Positions 11,215-23,746 are shown, numbered from the stretch's first letter. The stretch is DNA of 64,000 nucleotides from Pseudorasbora parva (GCF_024679245.1 NC_090177.1:39992803-40056802), one strand, 5' to 3'. Made by a program: numbers and translations. Notes: generated from the sequence alone by a model not told the origin.

Positions 11215-12050
11215 TATCCTCACTGACGACTGCCCCTCACTGACGACTGCCCGCACACACACACACAACCTAAACACGGGCAGCCCCTCACGGAGGACTG
11301 CCTGCACACACACACACCTAAACATGGGCAGCCCCTCACGGAGGACTGCCTGCACACACACACACCTAAACACGGGCAGCCCCTCACTGACGACTGCCCG
11401 CACACACACACACAACCTAAACACGGGCAGCCCCTCACGGAGGACTGCCTGCACACACACACACCTAAACATGGGCAGCCCCTCACGGAGGACTGCCTGC
11501 ACACACACACACCTAAACACGGGCAGCCCCTCACGAAGGACTGCCTGCACACACACACACACCTAAACACGGGCAGCCCCTCAGGGAGGACTGCCTGCAC
11601 ACACACACACACCTAAACACGGGCAGCCCCTCACGGAGGACTGCCTGCACACACACACACACCTAAACACGCGCAGCCCCTCACGGAGGACTGCCTGCAC
11701 ACACACACACCTAAACATGGGCAGCCCCTCACGAAGGACTGCCCGCACACACACACACACACACCTAAACACGGGCAGGCCCCTCACGGAGGACTGCCCG
11801 CACACACACACACCTAAACACAGGCAGCCCCTCACTGACGACTGCCCGCACACACACACACACCTAAACACGGGCAGCCCCTCACTGACGACTGCCCGCC
11901 CGCACACACACCTAAACACAGGCAGCCCCTCACTGACGACTGCCCGCACACACACACACCTAAACACGGGCAGCCCCTCACTGACGACTGCCCACACACA
12001 CACACACCTAAACACAGGCAGCCCCTCACTGACGACTGCCCGCCCGCACA
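11215..12050. repeat. Minisatellite, unit about 48 bp, G/C-rich block plus (CA)n
   Basis: About 17 tandem units of gggcagcccctcac, tga/gga, cgactgcc(c/t)g, a short (CA)n run and cctaaacac. Two unit types (ctgacgactgcccgc and cggaggactgcctgc) alternate in blocks, showing higher-order amplification. Open frames on both strands here are by-products of the repeat. Confidence 0.92.
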
Positions 12051-12228
12051 CACATAACTAGGGTTGGGCATCGTTTTGATTTGAACGATTCTGATTCCGA
12101 TTCTTAGTTTCGATTCCGATTCTTTGAGAGGTGGAGTCAAAACATGTCACATGGATATTCAATGCTCTTTTCAATACCACGGGGGGGAAACACTGCATAT
12201 ACTGTCAATTAGATATCTTTTATATAAT

Positions 12229-15200
12229 TAGGGCCCAAGCCCTGAAAGGGCGCAGAGCCCTATTGTTCTTCTAAGGACAATTTAGCTTTTTCGACTATTC
12301 GGGCACTTTCGGGGCCCTTATCATGCTCGAAAACTCTTGAAACTTTGCACACACATCGGAATCTGCGGCCATCAGGGCCGGGCTGAGGCTGGTACCTGGG
12401 CGTGGCAGGGGGGCTCGACAGCGCCCCCTAAAGTGGGGTCTGAAAACATGGTCTATAAATCAAACACACTTGCACGTACATATATGAAACTCGGTACACA
12501 TATAGAGCTCATCGGGCCGAACAACTTTCGTGCTCTAAATTATGTGTCAGCCCAACAGGAAGTGAGCTATTATGGGTTGTTCGGAAAACGCATGCTCTGG
12601 ATTTTGCGATACTCCTCCTAGACGATTAACCCGATCAGCACCAAACTCAGTCAGCATTAAGTCAAGACACTGAGGATGCTAAATTGCGAGCAACTTTTTG
12701 ATATCTCAAACGGTTAGGCTGTGGCGAGGAGACAAATTTATGGCGAGAAAAGGGAAACAGGAAGTGTGTTATAACTTCTGCATTCATTAATTCATTTTGA
12801 TGAAACTTCAGCTGTGTGTTCGTTGTAAGAGGCTGATCACATGGATATGACTTTTGTGAGTCAAAGTTATAGCGCCACCAACTGGCAGCAGGAAGTGTGT
12901 CACTTTCAAAATGCTTTGAAATCACCATCTTATTTTTACCCGATTTACTTCAAACTTCATCAGTATAATGTCAAACCATAGCAGATATAAAGCTGGTAAG
13001 CACTTCCTGATATTGTATATACTGTTGCCACGGCAACACATCAAACTATAAAATTCTTTTTCGCTCCTTTTGAGATTCTTAAAATGCTTCAAATTACATG
13101 AAACTCAACACACACATCAGACATGCTGTCCAGTAGATATGGGCAAAGACTTAAAAACGGGCGTGGTGGAGGAGCTCAGTAGCGCCATCTTTTAACAAAA
13201 GTAATGCAATCTTTTGTCAAAAGTGGGGGGGTTAGTTTTATCTTCAGTCATCAAACTCTGTATATATATTTTTCTTTTTGAGCCGAACAACTTTGTAATT
13301 TACAGTCATTAGCTCCGACGAACAGGAACTCAGATATTTAAGGCTTAAGGTGTGAGGACCTTATTGTAATTGCTAAAACCATCATTTTTCTTTTCCCAAA
13401 TGAATTACATTTTTGAGGGCCTAAACACGCATGAAAACTCATGAAACTTTGCACACGCATCAGAAGTGGTGAAAACATACATCTGATATGGGTTTCAGAA
13501 TTAGGTGTGGCAAAATGGTTCGATAGCGCCACCTACAAAATTTAAATTAAGCGTCATTCGCGCTACGTTTCATGTATGAGTATGAAAATTCAGTAGACGC
13601 ATTCAACAGCCCAATACCTACAAAAAAGACCCGAGGCGCCAAATCTGAAAAACCAACAGGAAGTGAGATATTTTGAATTTTCTTCGGCAACACATCAAAC
13701 TATAACATTCTTTTTCGCTGCTTTTGAGACTCTTTAAATGCTTCAAATTACATGAAACTCAACACACACATCAGACATGCTGTCCAGTAGATATGGGCAA
13801 AGACTTAAAAACGGGCGTGGTGGAGGAGCTCAGTAGCGCCATCTTTTAACAAAAGTAATGCAATCTTTTGTCAAAAGTGGGGGGGTTAGTTTTATCTTCA
13901 GTCATCAAACTCTGTATATATATTGTTCTCTTTGAGCCGAACAACTTTGTAATTTACAGTCATTAGCTCCGACGAACAGGAACTCAGATATTTAAGGCTT
14001 AAGGTGTGAGGACCTTATTGTAATTGCTAAAACCATCATTTTTCTTTTCCCAAATGAATTACATTTTTGAGGGCCTAAACACGCATGAAAACTCATGAAA
14101 CTTTGCACACGCATCAGAAGTGGTGAAAACATACATCTGATATGGGTTTCAGAATTAGGTGTGGCAAAATGGTTCGATAGCGCCACCTACAAAATTTAAA
14201 TTAAGCGTCATTCGCGCTACGTTTCATGTATGAGTATGAAAATTCAGTAGACGCATTCAACAGCCCAATACCTACAAAAAAGACCCGAGGCGCCAAATCT
14301 GAAAAACCAACAGGAAGTGAGATATTTTGAATTTTCTTCGGCAACACATCAAACTATAACATTCTTTTTCGCTGCTTTTGAGACTCTTTAAATGCTTCAA
14401 ATTACATGAAACTCAACACACACATCAGACATGCTGTCCAGTAGATATGGGCAAAGACTTAAAAACGGGCATGGTGGAGGAGCTCAGTAGCGCCATCTTT
14501 TGACAAAAGTAATGCAATCTTTTGTCAAAAGTGGGGGGGTTAGTTTTATCTTCAGTCATCAAACTCTGTATATATATTGTTCTCTTTGAGCCGAACAACT
14601 TTCTAATTTACAGTCATTAGCTCCGACGAACAGGAACTCAGATATTTAAGGCTTAAGGTGTGAGGACCTTATTGTAATTGCTAAAACCATCATTTTTCTT
14701 TTCCCAAATGAATTACATTTTTGAGGGCCTAAACACGCATGAAAACTCATGAAACTTTGCACACGCATCAGAAGTGGTGAAAACATACATCTGATATGGG
14801 TTTCAGAATTAGGTGTGGCAAAATGGTTCGATAGCGCCGCCTACAAAATTTCAATTAAGCGTCATTCGCACTATGTTTCATGTATGAGTATGAAAATTCG
14901 GTAGACGCATTCAGCAGCCCAATACCTACAAAAAAGACCCGAGGCGCCAAATCTGAAAAACCAACAGGAAGTGAGATATTTTGAATTTTCTTTGGTAAAT
15001 TGGTGCAGTTTTTGCCATTGCCAGACGTTGTATTTTAACAAACTCCTCCTAGAGATTTAATCATATCAACATTGTATTTGCACAGTCTAATCTAAAGGCC
15101 TTTGTGGTGTTAAATTGGGAAGATCTTGAGTTTTCCCTGAAGGGTGTGTCTGTGGCGGCCTCACAAATGTTGATGTTTCGCCATGACACAGGAATTTGTT

Positions 15201-16734
15201 GTACCTCAGGCATACAATGTCCGATCTGCCTCAAACTTCACATGTTTGACAAGAGTCCTGGCCTGAAGACATCTACATTCCAATATTCAGTCAAAGTTAT
15301 AGCGCCACCAGCAGGATGTGTCACTTTTTGAAAAAAATTTAAATCACTGTCTTACTTTCACCCGATTTACTTCAAACTTCATCAGTATAATGTGAAAACA
15401 TGACAGATATAGACATACGAATGGATTCCTGATATTTTATAAACTGTTGCTATGGCAAAGTGTCATTTTAATTATTTTTTTGGGTGTTTTTGAGACTTAG
15501 CATGCTTGAAATTGTGTGTGTGTGTGTTTGTATTTGTGTGTGTGTGTGCGTGCGCGTGCGCGTGTTTTCTATACATGGGCTTTACAGAAGGTCATTCTGT
15601 TTTTGAAAAGACACATGTCTTAAAATTAATTATTTACTGATAAAAATCAAATTGATTTAAAAAGTAAATTTCACATGATTTTCTAGTTTATAAGTTGTCT
15701 GGGTATCACCAGACCAAGCTCAATTTAAGATTTGATCAATGAGCATTATTTGAATGACTCTGTATGCAATTGGATAGTCAACTAAACAGACTACTAAACT
15801 CGCCAATAGCGTGCCAGGTGAATAAGTTAGTCTGTGATTTGTTCCCGCAAAAGTGTAACAGAAGCAGTAGAAATGAATGTACGGGTTTTCAGACTGTGTT
15901 GCAGGGCGAAGTCAAATCGCTGGCAGATCAGGCTGGGTTTACCCAGTCAGTCTAAGTAAATTTTATAATAAAGTTTATAATAAACTTCCATAAAATTTAG
16001 ACGCGCATCTTACTCTTACCTGACACTAATATTAAAATCATTGCTGCAGTTTCTGTGATTTGGCTCCAATTGGTAATTTTGTAATTAACATTTTTTTTAT
16101 TGGATGCTACAAATATTGAAATGAAAGCATGCTTAATTGCATAAGATTGTAAATAGCTAAGATAGGTCAAAAACACATGTAGAGAAGTGTTAGGATAATA
16201 CAATATCACCATTCGGACGGTATTCTGCGCTCATTTAAAATTGATGTGACATCATCTGACATGAAACTGATTCATTAAATTGAATTGATCTCATAGATGT
16301 GGCTGTTGTGGTTCGTAGTCATAGCAGCACCAACTGCTGCAGTTAATGTGGTGAATCCAACTTCATTTGTAGGGCACTAACAATATAGTTTTATATAATT
16401 CGTTTAACAATTGTGTTAATAAAATAAAAAGACCATGAATTAAATACTGGCCTTCTGGACTTACAAAATTTTGAGCTGCAAAAGATAACTTTGCACATAT
16501 TTGAAAATTACCTATTATATCATATTACATTAGAATTCATCTATATTTAAATTACATCATGGGTGTGGCTTGTGGTCATAGCGGCACCAGCTGCTGCAGT
16601 AAATGTGGCATATTTGAGCGATTTTAAAATACTCTCCTGTTTAAATGCATATTGCCTGTCTTGCACAATTTGCCTGAAGCCACCGGGGTGGTGGTGCCAC
16701 CGGCTTGGGCCCGTCATCGCTGCTCGCAGCTTTA
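12229..16734. mobile_element. 4.5-kb repetitive element with GGGCCC ends, unclassified
   Basis: The left end agggcccaagccctgaaagg and the right end ggcttgggcccgtcatcgc share the inverted motif gggcccaagcc. The interior is built from many degenerate repeats of recurring phrases (aaactttgcacac, aacaggaagtgag, tagcgccacc), some in a 654-bp triplication. I know this kind of repeat as abundant in cyprinids but cannot name its class. No transposase frame is present. Confidence 0.6.
13032..14993. repeat. Tandem triplication of a 654-bp unit
   Basis: The segment starting ggcaacacatcaaac repeats at 13032, 13686 and 14340 with an exact 654-bp period; units 1 and 2 differ at only a few positions. The third unit has more changes near its end. 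The identical 64-codon minus-strand frames in units 1 and 2 are consequences of the duplication. Confidence 0.93.
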
Positions 16735-16891
16735 ATTTTTTTTTTTTTTGTCAGTCTTTTGAAAGTCTAGGCAATCAAACATTTCTTCTGAAGAGATCAC
16801 TTTATATGATAAAGTTTTTAAGCTTTTTCTCCTATATAAATATTGATCAATTACTATTAAAATTATCTCACAAATATTTGCTAACTCAATG

Positions 16892-17756
16892 CATGGGCGT
16901 AGATTACGCGGGGGACGTTTTTTCCTATGTGAATATAGTAATTTATTCCTGTGATCAAAGCTGAATTTATCATTACTCCAGTCTTCAGTGTCACATGATC
17001 CTTCACTAATCATTCTCATATGATGATTTTATAATCAAGAAACATTTATGATTATTATCTGTGTTGAAAACAGTTGTGCTGCTTAAAAATGTTGTGGAAA
17101 CCATGATAGCCTACATGTTATTTTTCAGGATTCTTTAATGAATAAAAAGTTCAATGGACAGCATTTATTTGCATTCATTAAATAAATTATTATCTTTTGT
17201 AATATTAAATACTTGTGATCAATTTAATGCATTTCTGATCAACAAAAGTATTAATTTCTCTTTTTTAATTTTACCACAAATGTTTAGATGGTTTCCACAA
17301 AAATTAAGCATCACCATGAGCAGCACAACTGATAATAATCATAAATGTGTGTTGATCATCAGATCCTCATATGAGAGTGATTAGTGAAGGATCATGTGAC
17401 ACTGAAGACTGGGGTAATGAGGATAAATTCAGCTTTGATCACAGGAATAAATCACACTTTTCTATATTCACATAGAGAACAGCATGGTTTACATTATAAT
17501 ATACATATTTTTTTACATTGCATAACATCTATGGAGTCTTAATGCACAAGTGTTTGTAGGCTAGTATATAAACCAATCATAAAATTGGCACAAAAAACAG
17601 GAGAATAATATTATAGATATTTATTAGTGGTTATTGTTCAGCAGTGTATTTGATATCTTGCCCAATTAAAAGCAAGAGATGCGATAAATTATATTGGTCC
17701 AAAAAAAAAAAATAATTTCTGTCCCCCTCACTTCTGAAAAGATGGCTACGCCCCTG
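16892..17756. mobile_element. hAT-like element containing a foldback (Angel-like) repeat
   Basis: Ends catgggcgtag / ctacgcccctg, with a perfect 8-bp duplication actcaatg at 16884-16891 and 17757-17764. The interior folds back: ttattcctgtgatcaaagctg and gtcttcagtgtcacatgatcc occur in both orientations around 16940-17050 and 17330-17450. It resembles the palindromic Angel-type repeats of zebrafish. Confidence 0.75.
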
Positions 17757-18580
17757 ACTCAATGTATTTTTTACAACGGGGTCATTGTGTTGCAATAGTT
17801 TACACACAGCACATGTAAGCTTGATTTCGAATGGTAAATTGAATTAAAAAAGACAACTAAACAGTCATAAAATAAGAACAAATAAACAGATTACAAAAAA
17901 ATAGTGCAAATAAATAAAATAGAATAAAAGATATAAATGAAATAGACTGCTTTATTTTTTCAGGTAGGTCTAACATCCAGGTAAGAAACTGAATAAAAAA
18001 ATGCAAAGTGGCTAATTAAATTTAAAATAACATTGGATAATGTTTTTTGCAAAAAATTAAATAGTTTCATATAAAACCATTAAAGTTAGACAAGTTGATC
18101 AGTCAAGAGCAGTGTGATCGTTTGTCTTTTTGTAGTTTGACTTTAAATAACAAATAACTGCGGCCCCTTTAAGACCTGCCGCACTCATGGATCCTGAACA
18201 CTGCTCCTGTTACTCATTCTTCATTTCTTCCTGAATTGTTTATGACGGTGTTTACATTAATACTCTTCAAAATGTGCTCTGAGAATTAGTTTGAGTGTAT
18301 TTGACCAATAATAAGCTGGAAAAAGAAGCGAATATTTCCACTTGTATCTCAGAGGCGGCTTTATTACGGTATGTGTGTGTGTGCGCTTCAGATGTGAGCT
18401 TGAAATCTGCGGGGATTCGTAGAATTATGTGCAATCCCGTGCGAAATTCAGACAGATCACACACACTAACACTAACACGCTGTCGTAAGGAGAAGTCCAG
18501 CAGAACGCGCGTCCACCGTGCTCAGAGGGTTAACCGGGCTGAATGAGAATATGCGGCTGCGTGTCAACTCTCTGTTGGTC

Positions 18581-18630
18581 GGAGAGGAGAGGAGAGGAGA
18601 GGAGAGGAGAGGAGAGGAGAGGAGAGGAGA
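18581..18630. repeat. (GGAGA)n microsatellite
   Basis: Ten perfect tandem pentamers. Confidence 0.95.
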
Positions 18631-18968
18631 GCGCAGCTGGGATCGATACTGTAGAAACTGAGCAGGCTATTGTATATTTTCAGATATTTCAGTAACGATA
18701 TTTCTGACACTAGTTGCACTGTGCCGACCCAGGCTTTTAAAAGTGAAATAAATCCACACTTCAGAGCCGCTTAATGGGCTTCCATGGCTAAAAGAACAAG
18801 CGGGCGCGCAAGCACCGGAAATCAGGTGGCCATGGAAACCAAAACTTGCGCGTTTGGAACCGAAGATCGGAACCGAAAACAAATTTTCTAAACAATTCCA
18901 ATGGAATCGTTATTTTTTAAACGGTTCCAAGTTAGAACTGGTTCTCGATGCCCAACCCTACACATAAC

Positions 18969-20462
18969 AAAACTCAACGTTAAGTCCAGGCCTGGTCCTC
19001 TCTCGTCTTCCACTGTCTTCGCTCCTCCTTTTATACTCCCGTCACTCCGCCGTGAGATGAGACCGGTGTGTCGCGCAGCTGGCGCTCCTTATCACTCGCC
19101 ACCGGCCCGCTCTCACGGCCCCTCACCTCGCTGCTTGCCACAATAATACACCCAACTATATTGCTAAATGTACATGATATTTCATATCAACATGAAAATA
19201 CACCAGGATAACCTGTATGTAAAATTGAGCACGACTGTATACATGTTTAAATATTTTGACCACTTCTATTCTGGATGTGAAGAGATTTTTAACCAGTATA
19301 ACAAAAGGTGTTTATGAAAAACATTGCCTACCCTACCTTTAACTGTTAATACAAGACTGTATTGCCCCATATCTGATTTGACAGTGTTTCTTTATTCCAG
19401 GAAATGCCCTGCGTTACGAGGTTCTGACCAGCCCTCTTAGACTGATGTGCATATGAGAAGACCCTGTGTTACCATGACGACCGGCTGGCCCTTTTGAGAC
19501 ATATGCGCTGATCTATATAAATGATTATGTTAGAAATAAGTCATCATATAGATCAGTAGCTATATGCCTGTGAACTGGCATGGCAGAGGAACTACAACCC
19601 TTGCCATGTTTTATAGGCTACACTTTTAAAGGTTATCGCTTCATTTCTCAAAAGGCCTACAGAACTTTTGATTAATTCAAAGTATTACATTAGCTTTTTG
19701 CTTAGTTGAAAACACATACATTTATAATACAACCTGGCCCTTATGTTTATGTTAGTGTGTGTATGTATTCTTCTGTTTACATTGTATTAGAAACATATTT
19801 CCTTATATTTTTCATATTTAGCCTACATATGTTGTGTATATACATATGGTTACATTAAAAAAAATAAACAAGTTCTATATTGGTTGTGGCAAGTTATGAT
19901 ATCCAGTTCCCAGCTCAGGTTTGATGATGTGAATAAAGTGTGGAATGAAAGAGGGAGACCGTGAATATCTGTTTAAAGATCACAGGCATAGCAAAAAGAG
20001 ATTGTTATACCTGTAGTTTAATGCACAAATGAAGGCAGAAACATCTTTACATCCGTTTCAGCTCATTTGAAAAATCATTATTTGCACTAGCATGGCTTAT
20101 ACAGTGTTTACCTTTTCCGTGACAACAGCCACCACATAAACACAAGAAAACAATCCGTGTTTTTACTCGTAAGAAGAACAGAGTGAGCCAACAGGTATTC
20201 ATCATAGACTGTAAAAAACATGGACGTAGTGACGTCACCCATAGGATTCTGAAGAGCCGCTCTAAAGTGTAAAGTAGAGACGAGCTGGCCGTCGCCATCT
20301 TGGCAGCACATCATCGCCTGGATAACAGAAAATGGGCAAAGAGGCGGGACGTGGGCGGAGCTGAGGTGACATGATTACTAACAGACAGCGGACAAACGGC
20401 AATCCACCTGTCAATCAAAGTGGCCACGCCCTTAATTATGCAGAACTTTAAGGCTTTATATA
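18969..20462. other. Intergenic, no gene recognised
   Basis: Mostly AT-rich unique sequence with a C/T-rich patch at 18990-19130. Around 20205-20330 there is a segment beginning tagactgtaaaaaacatgg that recurs in diverged form at about 44250, so it is an interspersed repeat. A possible acceptor (tttattccag at about 19400) is followed by stops within a few codons. I see no supported exon. Confidence 0.5.
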
Positions 20463-20470
20463 ATGTAAAC

Positions 20471-20673
20471 CAGGGGTTCCCAAACTCGGTCCTGGAGGGC
20501 CGCTGTCCTGCAGAGTTCAGCTCCAACCCCAATCAAACACACCTGAAACAGCTAATCAATGCCTTTATAGGCCCTAGTAAGACATTGTTTAGCTGCTTCA
20601 GGTGTGTTTGATTGGAGTTGGAGCAAAACTCTGCCGGACAGCGGCCCTACATGACCGAGTCTGGGGACCCCTG
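20471..20673. mobile_element. Short palindromic hAT-like MITE
   Basis: Ends caggggttccc / ggggacccctg and near-identical 8-bp flanks atgtaaac (20463-20470) and atgcaaac (20674-20681). The internal arms gttcagctccaacccc and its inverse are complementary. Confidence 0.75.
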
Positions 20674-21539
20674 ATGCAAACAAATTAGTTATAAAAAAAT
20701 TGCCCCACACAGTTGTCATGAAGGGCAAAATTAGCCGTATCGACTGTACAGATAGGATTTGGAAAGTGAAAAAAGTCCTTTTAAAGTCATACTGAACCGG
20801 AAGTAGCGAGTGAGTTTTCTTCAGTGCTCTGTATTTCCAAGTGAAACAGAATATTGAACAGAGGGCAGAGTTTTTACCTCAGCGCTCCTCCTCTCCATCT
20901 CTCTCTCTCATAGCAGACGAACGGTAGAGGAGAGTGGTTACGCATTTTAAACCGCAAGCCAACTGACATCACCTGAGAAGGAACGACATTTTCAGACCGT
21001 TAAGTAACTTCAGATTCTGATTAAAGATTACTACAGCAAACAAATTTTTTTTCTGTGTATTGATTGACTTGCACAGATTAATTATTCACCCTATAAGACC
21101 TGTAATATGTGCTAACAAAGTAAATAGATCGATTTGATTTCATGAGGACTTTAAAGTTAAAGTGCCCTTTTTGACCCCCCTTAAGTTTAACAGTCGAGAT
21201 CAAATTATCTGCATCTCTTGCGCTGCATAAAGCCATCCCATAATATCCGTCATCACTCAAATTGATGCCCGACACAGATTAGCTGCACAACGTGTGTAAA
21301 CCTCCAATATAATTATAAAGTAATAATTCCATCCCAAATAAATATCTCAATCAAGTATTATACGCACCTTTTACACAAGATTATAATATTAATTTCAAAA
21401 TAAACGTTTATATTATTATTATTTAAAGTTATTATTAACCCAGGTCCAGTAAGGCATTCTTGTAATAAAGTAGCAGTGGCTGGGACAGATGCAGTCTAGT
21501 CCTGTTTACATGAAATAAGCAGCTCGCTAGCAGGTTTGA

Positions 21540-21944
21540 TCGCGGATCTGTTGCTACGACAACGGACCCCAGCACAGCTCTCAGAGCTGTTTAAAAGATG
21601 CCGTTCTCTTCATCCAATCAACATTCGCGAGATACGTAGGCTATTTATGAATATTAAATGAGCAGTGATGCGTGTGACGCGTGTTCTTCTACTATCCTCT
21701 GTGACGTCACGCGCCGGACTGCTATATAATCTGTGCTCGCTGTAGTCGACTCGTCGCGAGTTCCTCCTCTCTCCGCCACGAGCGAAACGCAACCGACTGA
21801 GCGCCGCGGAAACTATCGTTGAGAGCACAGAACGTGATCCCGCGGGCGATATTCGTGATTTAATCGCTGGTGACTGATGGGCCTCTGTGTGTTCAGATTC
21901 GCGCGGGATTGTTGGAAGGAGGTCGGCTCCTCTCGTGAGGTGTG
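21540..21944 (+). promoter_or_regulatory. Promoter-like block with a candidate non-coding first exon
   Basis: Ordered motifs: a GTTGCTACGACAAC element (21551-21564, resembling an RFX X-box), CCAAT at about 21613, a full palindromic CRE TGACGTCA at 21702-21709, and a TATA-like tatataat at 21723-21730. A GC-rich 200-nt stretch ends in tgtg|gtgagt (donor at 21945). The spacing fits a core promoter with a 5' exon. No downstream coding exon was recognised, so the transcript could be a non-coding RNA, a transposon-driven promoter or an unrecognised gene. Confidence 0.4.
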
Positions 21945-22256
21945 GTGAGTAGAAAATGGAAGGGGAAAAAAATCTACAAATTGCAAAAATTGCATATTTA
22001 AGCATATTGCATGCTAACATGTCCTATGCACTTATGCGCTATGTACTGAACTGTGTAGTGTATGAGCTTATGTTGCCAGCCACTGCCATGGTTCTTGACC
22101 ATTTTCAAAATGTAATAGGGCACATTGAATATTTAGTTTAATTAATATATCTGAGCATGTAATATATCAAAAGAAAGAGCTGACCCTCTTCTTTTAAACA
22201 ACAAAAAAGTTTTATTCTAGCTTTATGCATTCTTTTTTATCAACACTTGGAAAATG

Positions 22257-22336
22257 GATACGTTTAATTTATAAAAAAGCAACATTTTGAGAAAAAATTT
22301 GTTCAAAATGTTGCTTTTTTAAAAATTAAACGTATC
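22257..22336. repeat. 80-nt near-perfect hairpin
   Basis: The 34-nt arms starting gatacgtttaattt and ending aattaaacgtatc are complementary with one mismatch around a 12-nt loop (gaaaaaatttgt). It is the size of a pre-miRNA or a tiny MITE. No flanking duplication is visible. Confidence 0.8.
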
Positions 22337-23097
22337 TCATGCACAAGTATGCGATGGATGGGCTAGACATATGGATGGATGGATGTGCCCTTAATAATAT
22401 TTGGCAGCTTCACTCATCACAGAGCTGGATGAAGCACCTCTGTGGCAGGTGACGGGCCTCTGTGTTCAGCCTCTCGCGGGATGTCTGTGTGGGACGGTGT
22501 TGGTGGTGTGTGTGTCCCTCTGCACCATATGTATGGGAATGACCCGCGGCGTCAGGTGGGGTGACACTCGCACCCACTCTTCGCCCAAGTGAAGCACTCT
22601 TACCACAGCGAGACGCTGCTTTATTTCTCTCACAGCAGTGAAGATCAACAGTGAAGCTTCCATGGTGGGTGACGGATGGGGTTCAGCGCAGCTTCTCGCG
22701 GGATGGCTGACTCGCGTTCGGGAGCTGTTGTGCTGAGGGCCAGTGTGAACCGGTTGTCTGGGGGGGGTTTGGTGCTGGTCCTCTTGGGGTTTCGACCTCA
22801 CAGAGGATCAGCATCAGAGGCTTCTCAGTTCTCAGACCGCTTGGTGGAGCTGGAAGGAGGCCGACATCTGCCCGTGCTGTGATGAGTGACAAACAATAGT
22901 AATAAGAATACATTATGATAGAAAGTATTAAAATTACAACTAAAATGATAAATATTAAATCTTTAGTTTCTATATCGCCTTTTAATGTACATCCCAAAGC
23001 GCTTTACAGAAACGGACAAAACAAATACACAAAAGAGGAAAATTAATACGAGTAAAAGAATGTGCAATCAAAACAGATAAAATTGATACAAATGTGT

Positions 23098-23646
23098 AAA
23101 GGTCCCGTTCTTCGCGATTCCATCTTTCAAACTTTAGTTAGTGTGAAATGTTGCTGTTAGAGCATAAATAATACCTGTAAAATTATAAAGCTCAAAGTTC
23201 AATGCCAAGCGAAATATTTTATTTAACAGAAGTTCCCTTCCAAAGCCTACAGCGAACGGCCGGTTTGGACTACAGCCCTGCACTTCCTTCAGGAATGACG
23301 TCACCAGAACCGCTTGTTGACTAACCCTCCGCCCACAAGAACACGCAAAACAGGGGGCGTGGTCTCGTTGCTCTCTCACGTGGAGAAGAGTGCTTGTTAT
23401 GGTAAGAGGCGGGACAATTACGGGGCAAAGTCGCTAAGCTGCTGTCCAATCACAACACGGGAAGCGCTGGCCCAATCAGAACTCGTTACGTATTTCTGAA
23501 GGAGGGACTTCATAGAACAAGGAAATCCTCAGGCCGTTTTTAGGACCGAGGAAACAGCGCTGTACAGATAAGTCAATTGTGTACTCATGTTATATTGCAC
23601 ACTGTAAACATAAAGCTTCGAAAACACGCGAAGAACAGGACCTTTA
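23098..23646. mobile_element. MITE with AAAGGTCC ends
   Basis: The terminal inverted repeats aaaggtcccgttcttcgcg and cgcgaagaacaggaccttt match with one difference. The interior is GC-rich (ggcgtggtctcg..., gaggcgggacaatt) without a supported gene. Confidence 0.7.
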
Positions 23647-23746
23647 AAAAAAAGCTACCCTATAAAAATCAGTTTTAAGACGAGAGTGATTGAGCTTGCC
23701 TTATCTCAATCGGAAAGGAACGCCATAATTTTGGAGCTATTGAGTA

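Larger units (their letters stand above)
12059..18960. mobile_element. 6.9-kb hAT-like element inserted in the minisatellite end, with nested elements
   Basis: Inverted ends tagggttgggcatcg / cgatgcccaaccct, with a perfect 8-bp duplication cacataac at 12051-12058 and 18961-18968. Subterminal gattccgattctt at the left and its counterpart on the right. Without the inserted elements (12229-16734 and 16892-17756) the host element is about 1.5 kb. No transposase frame is seen. A GGAGA repeat lies at 18581-18630. Confidence 0.85.

Noticed and set aside
11080..12140. Cys/Val-rich and Thr/His-rich frames of 100-160 codons
   Set aside because: Products of the 48-bp minisatellite with (CA)n tracts.
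13338..14186. Two identical 64-codon minus-strand frames
   Set aside because: Identical because of the 654-bp tandem duplication; no coding signature and no such frame in the third unit.
19390..19450. Possible exon after tttattccag
   Set aside because: In all three frames a stop follows within a short distance and no protein family is suggested.
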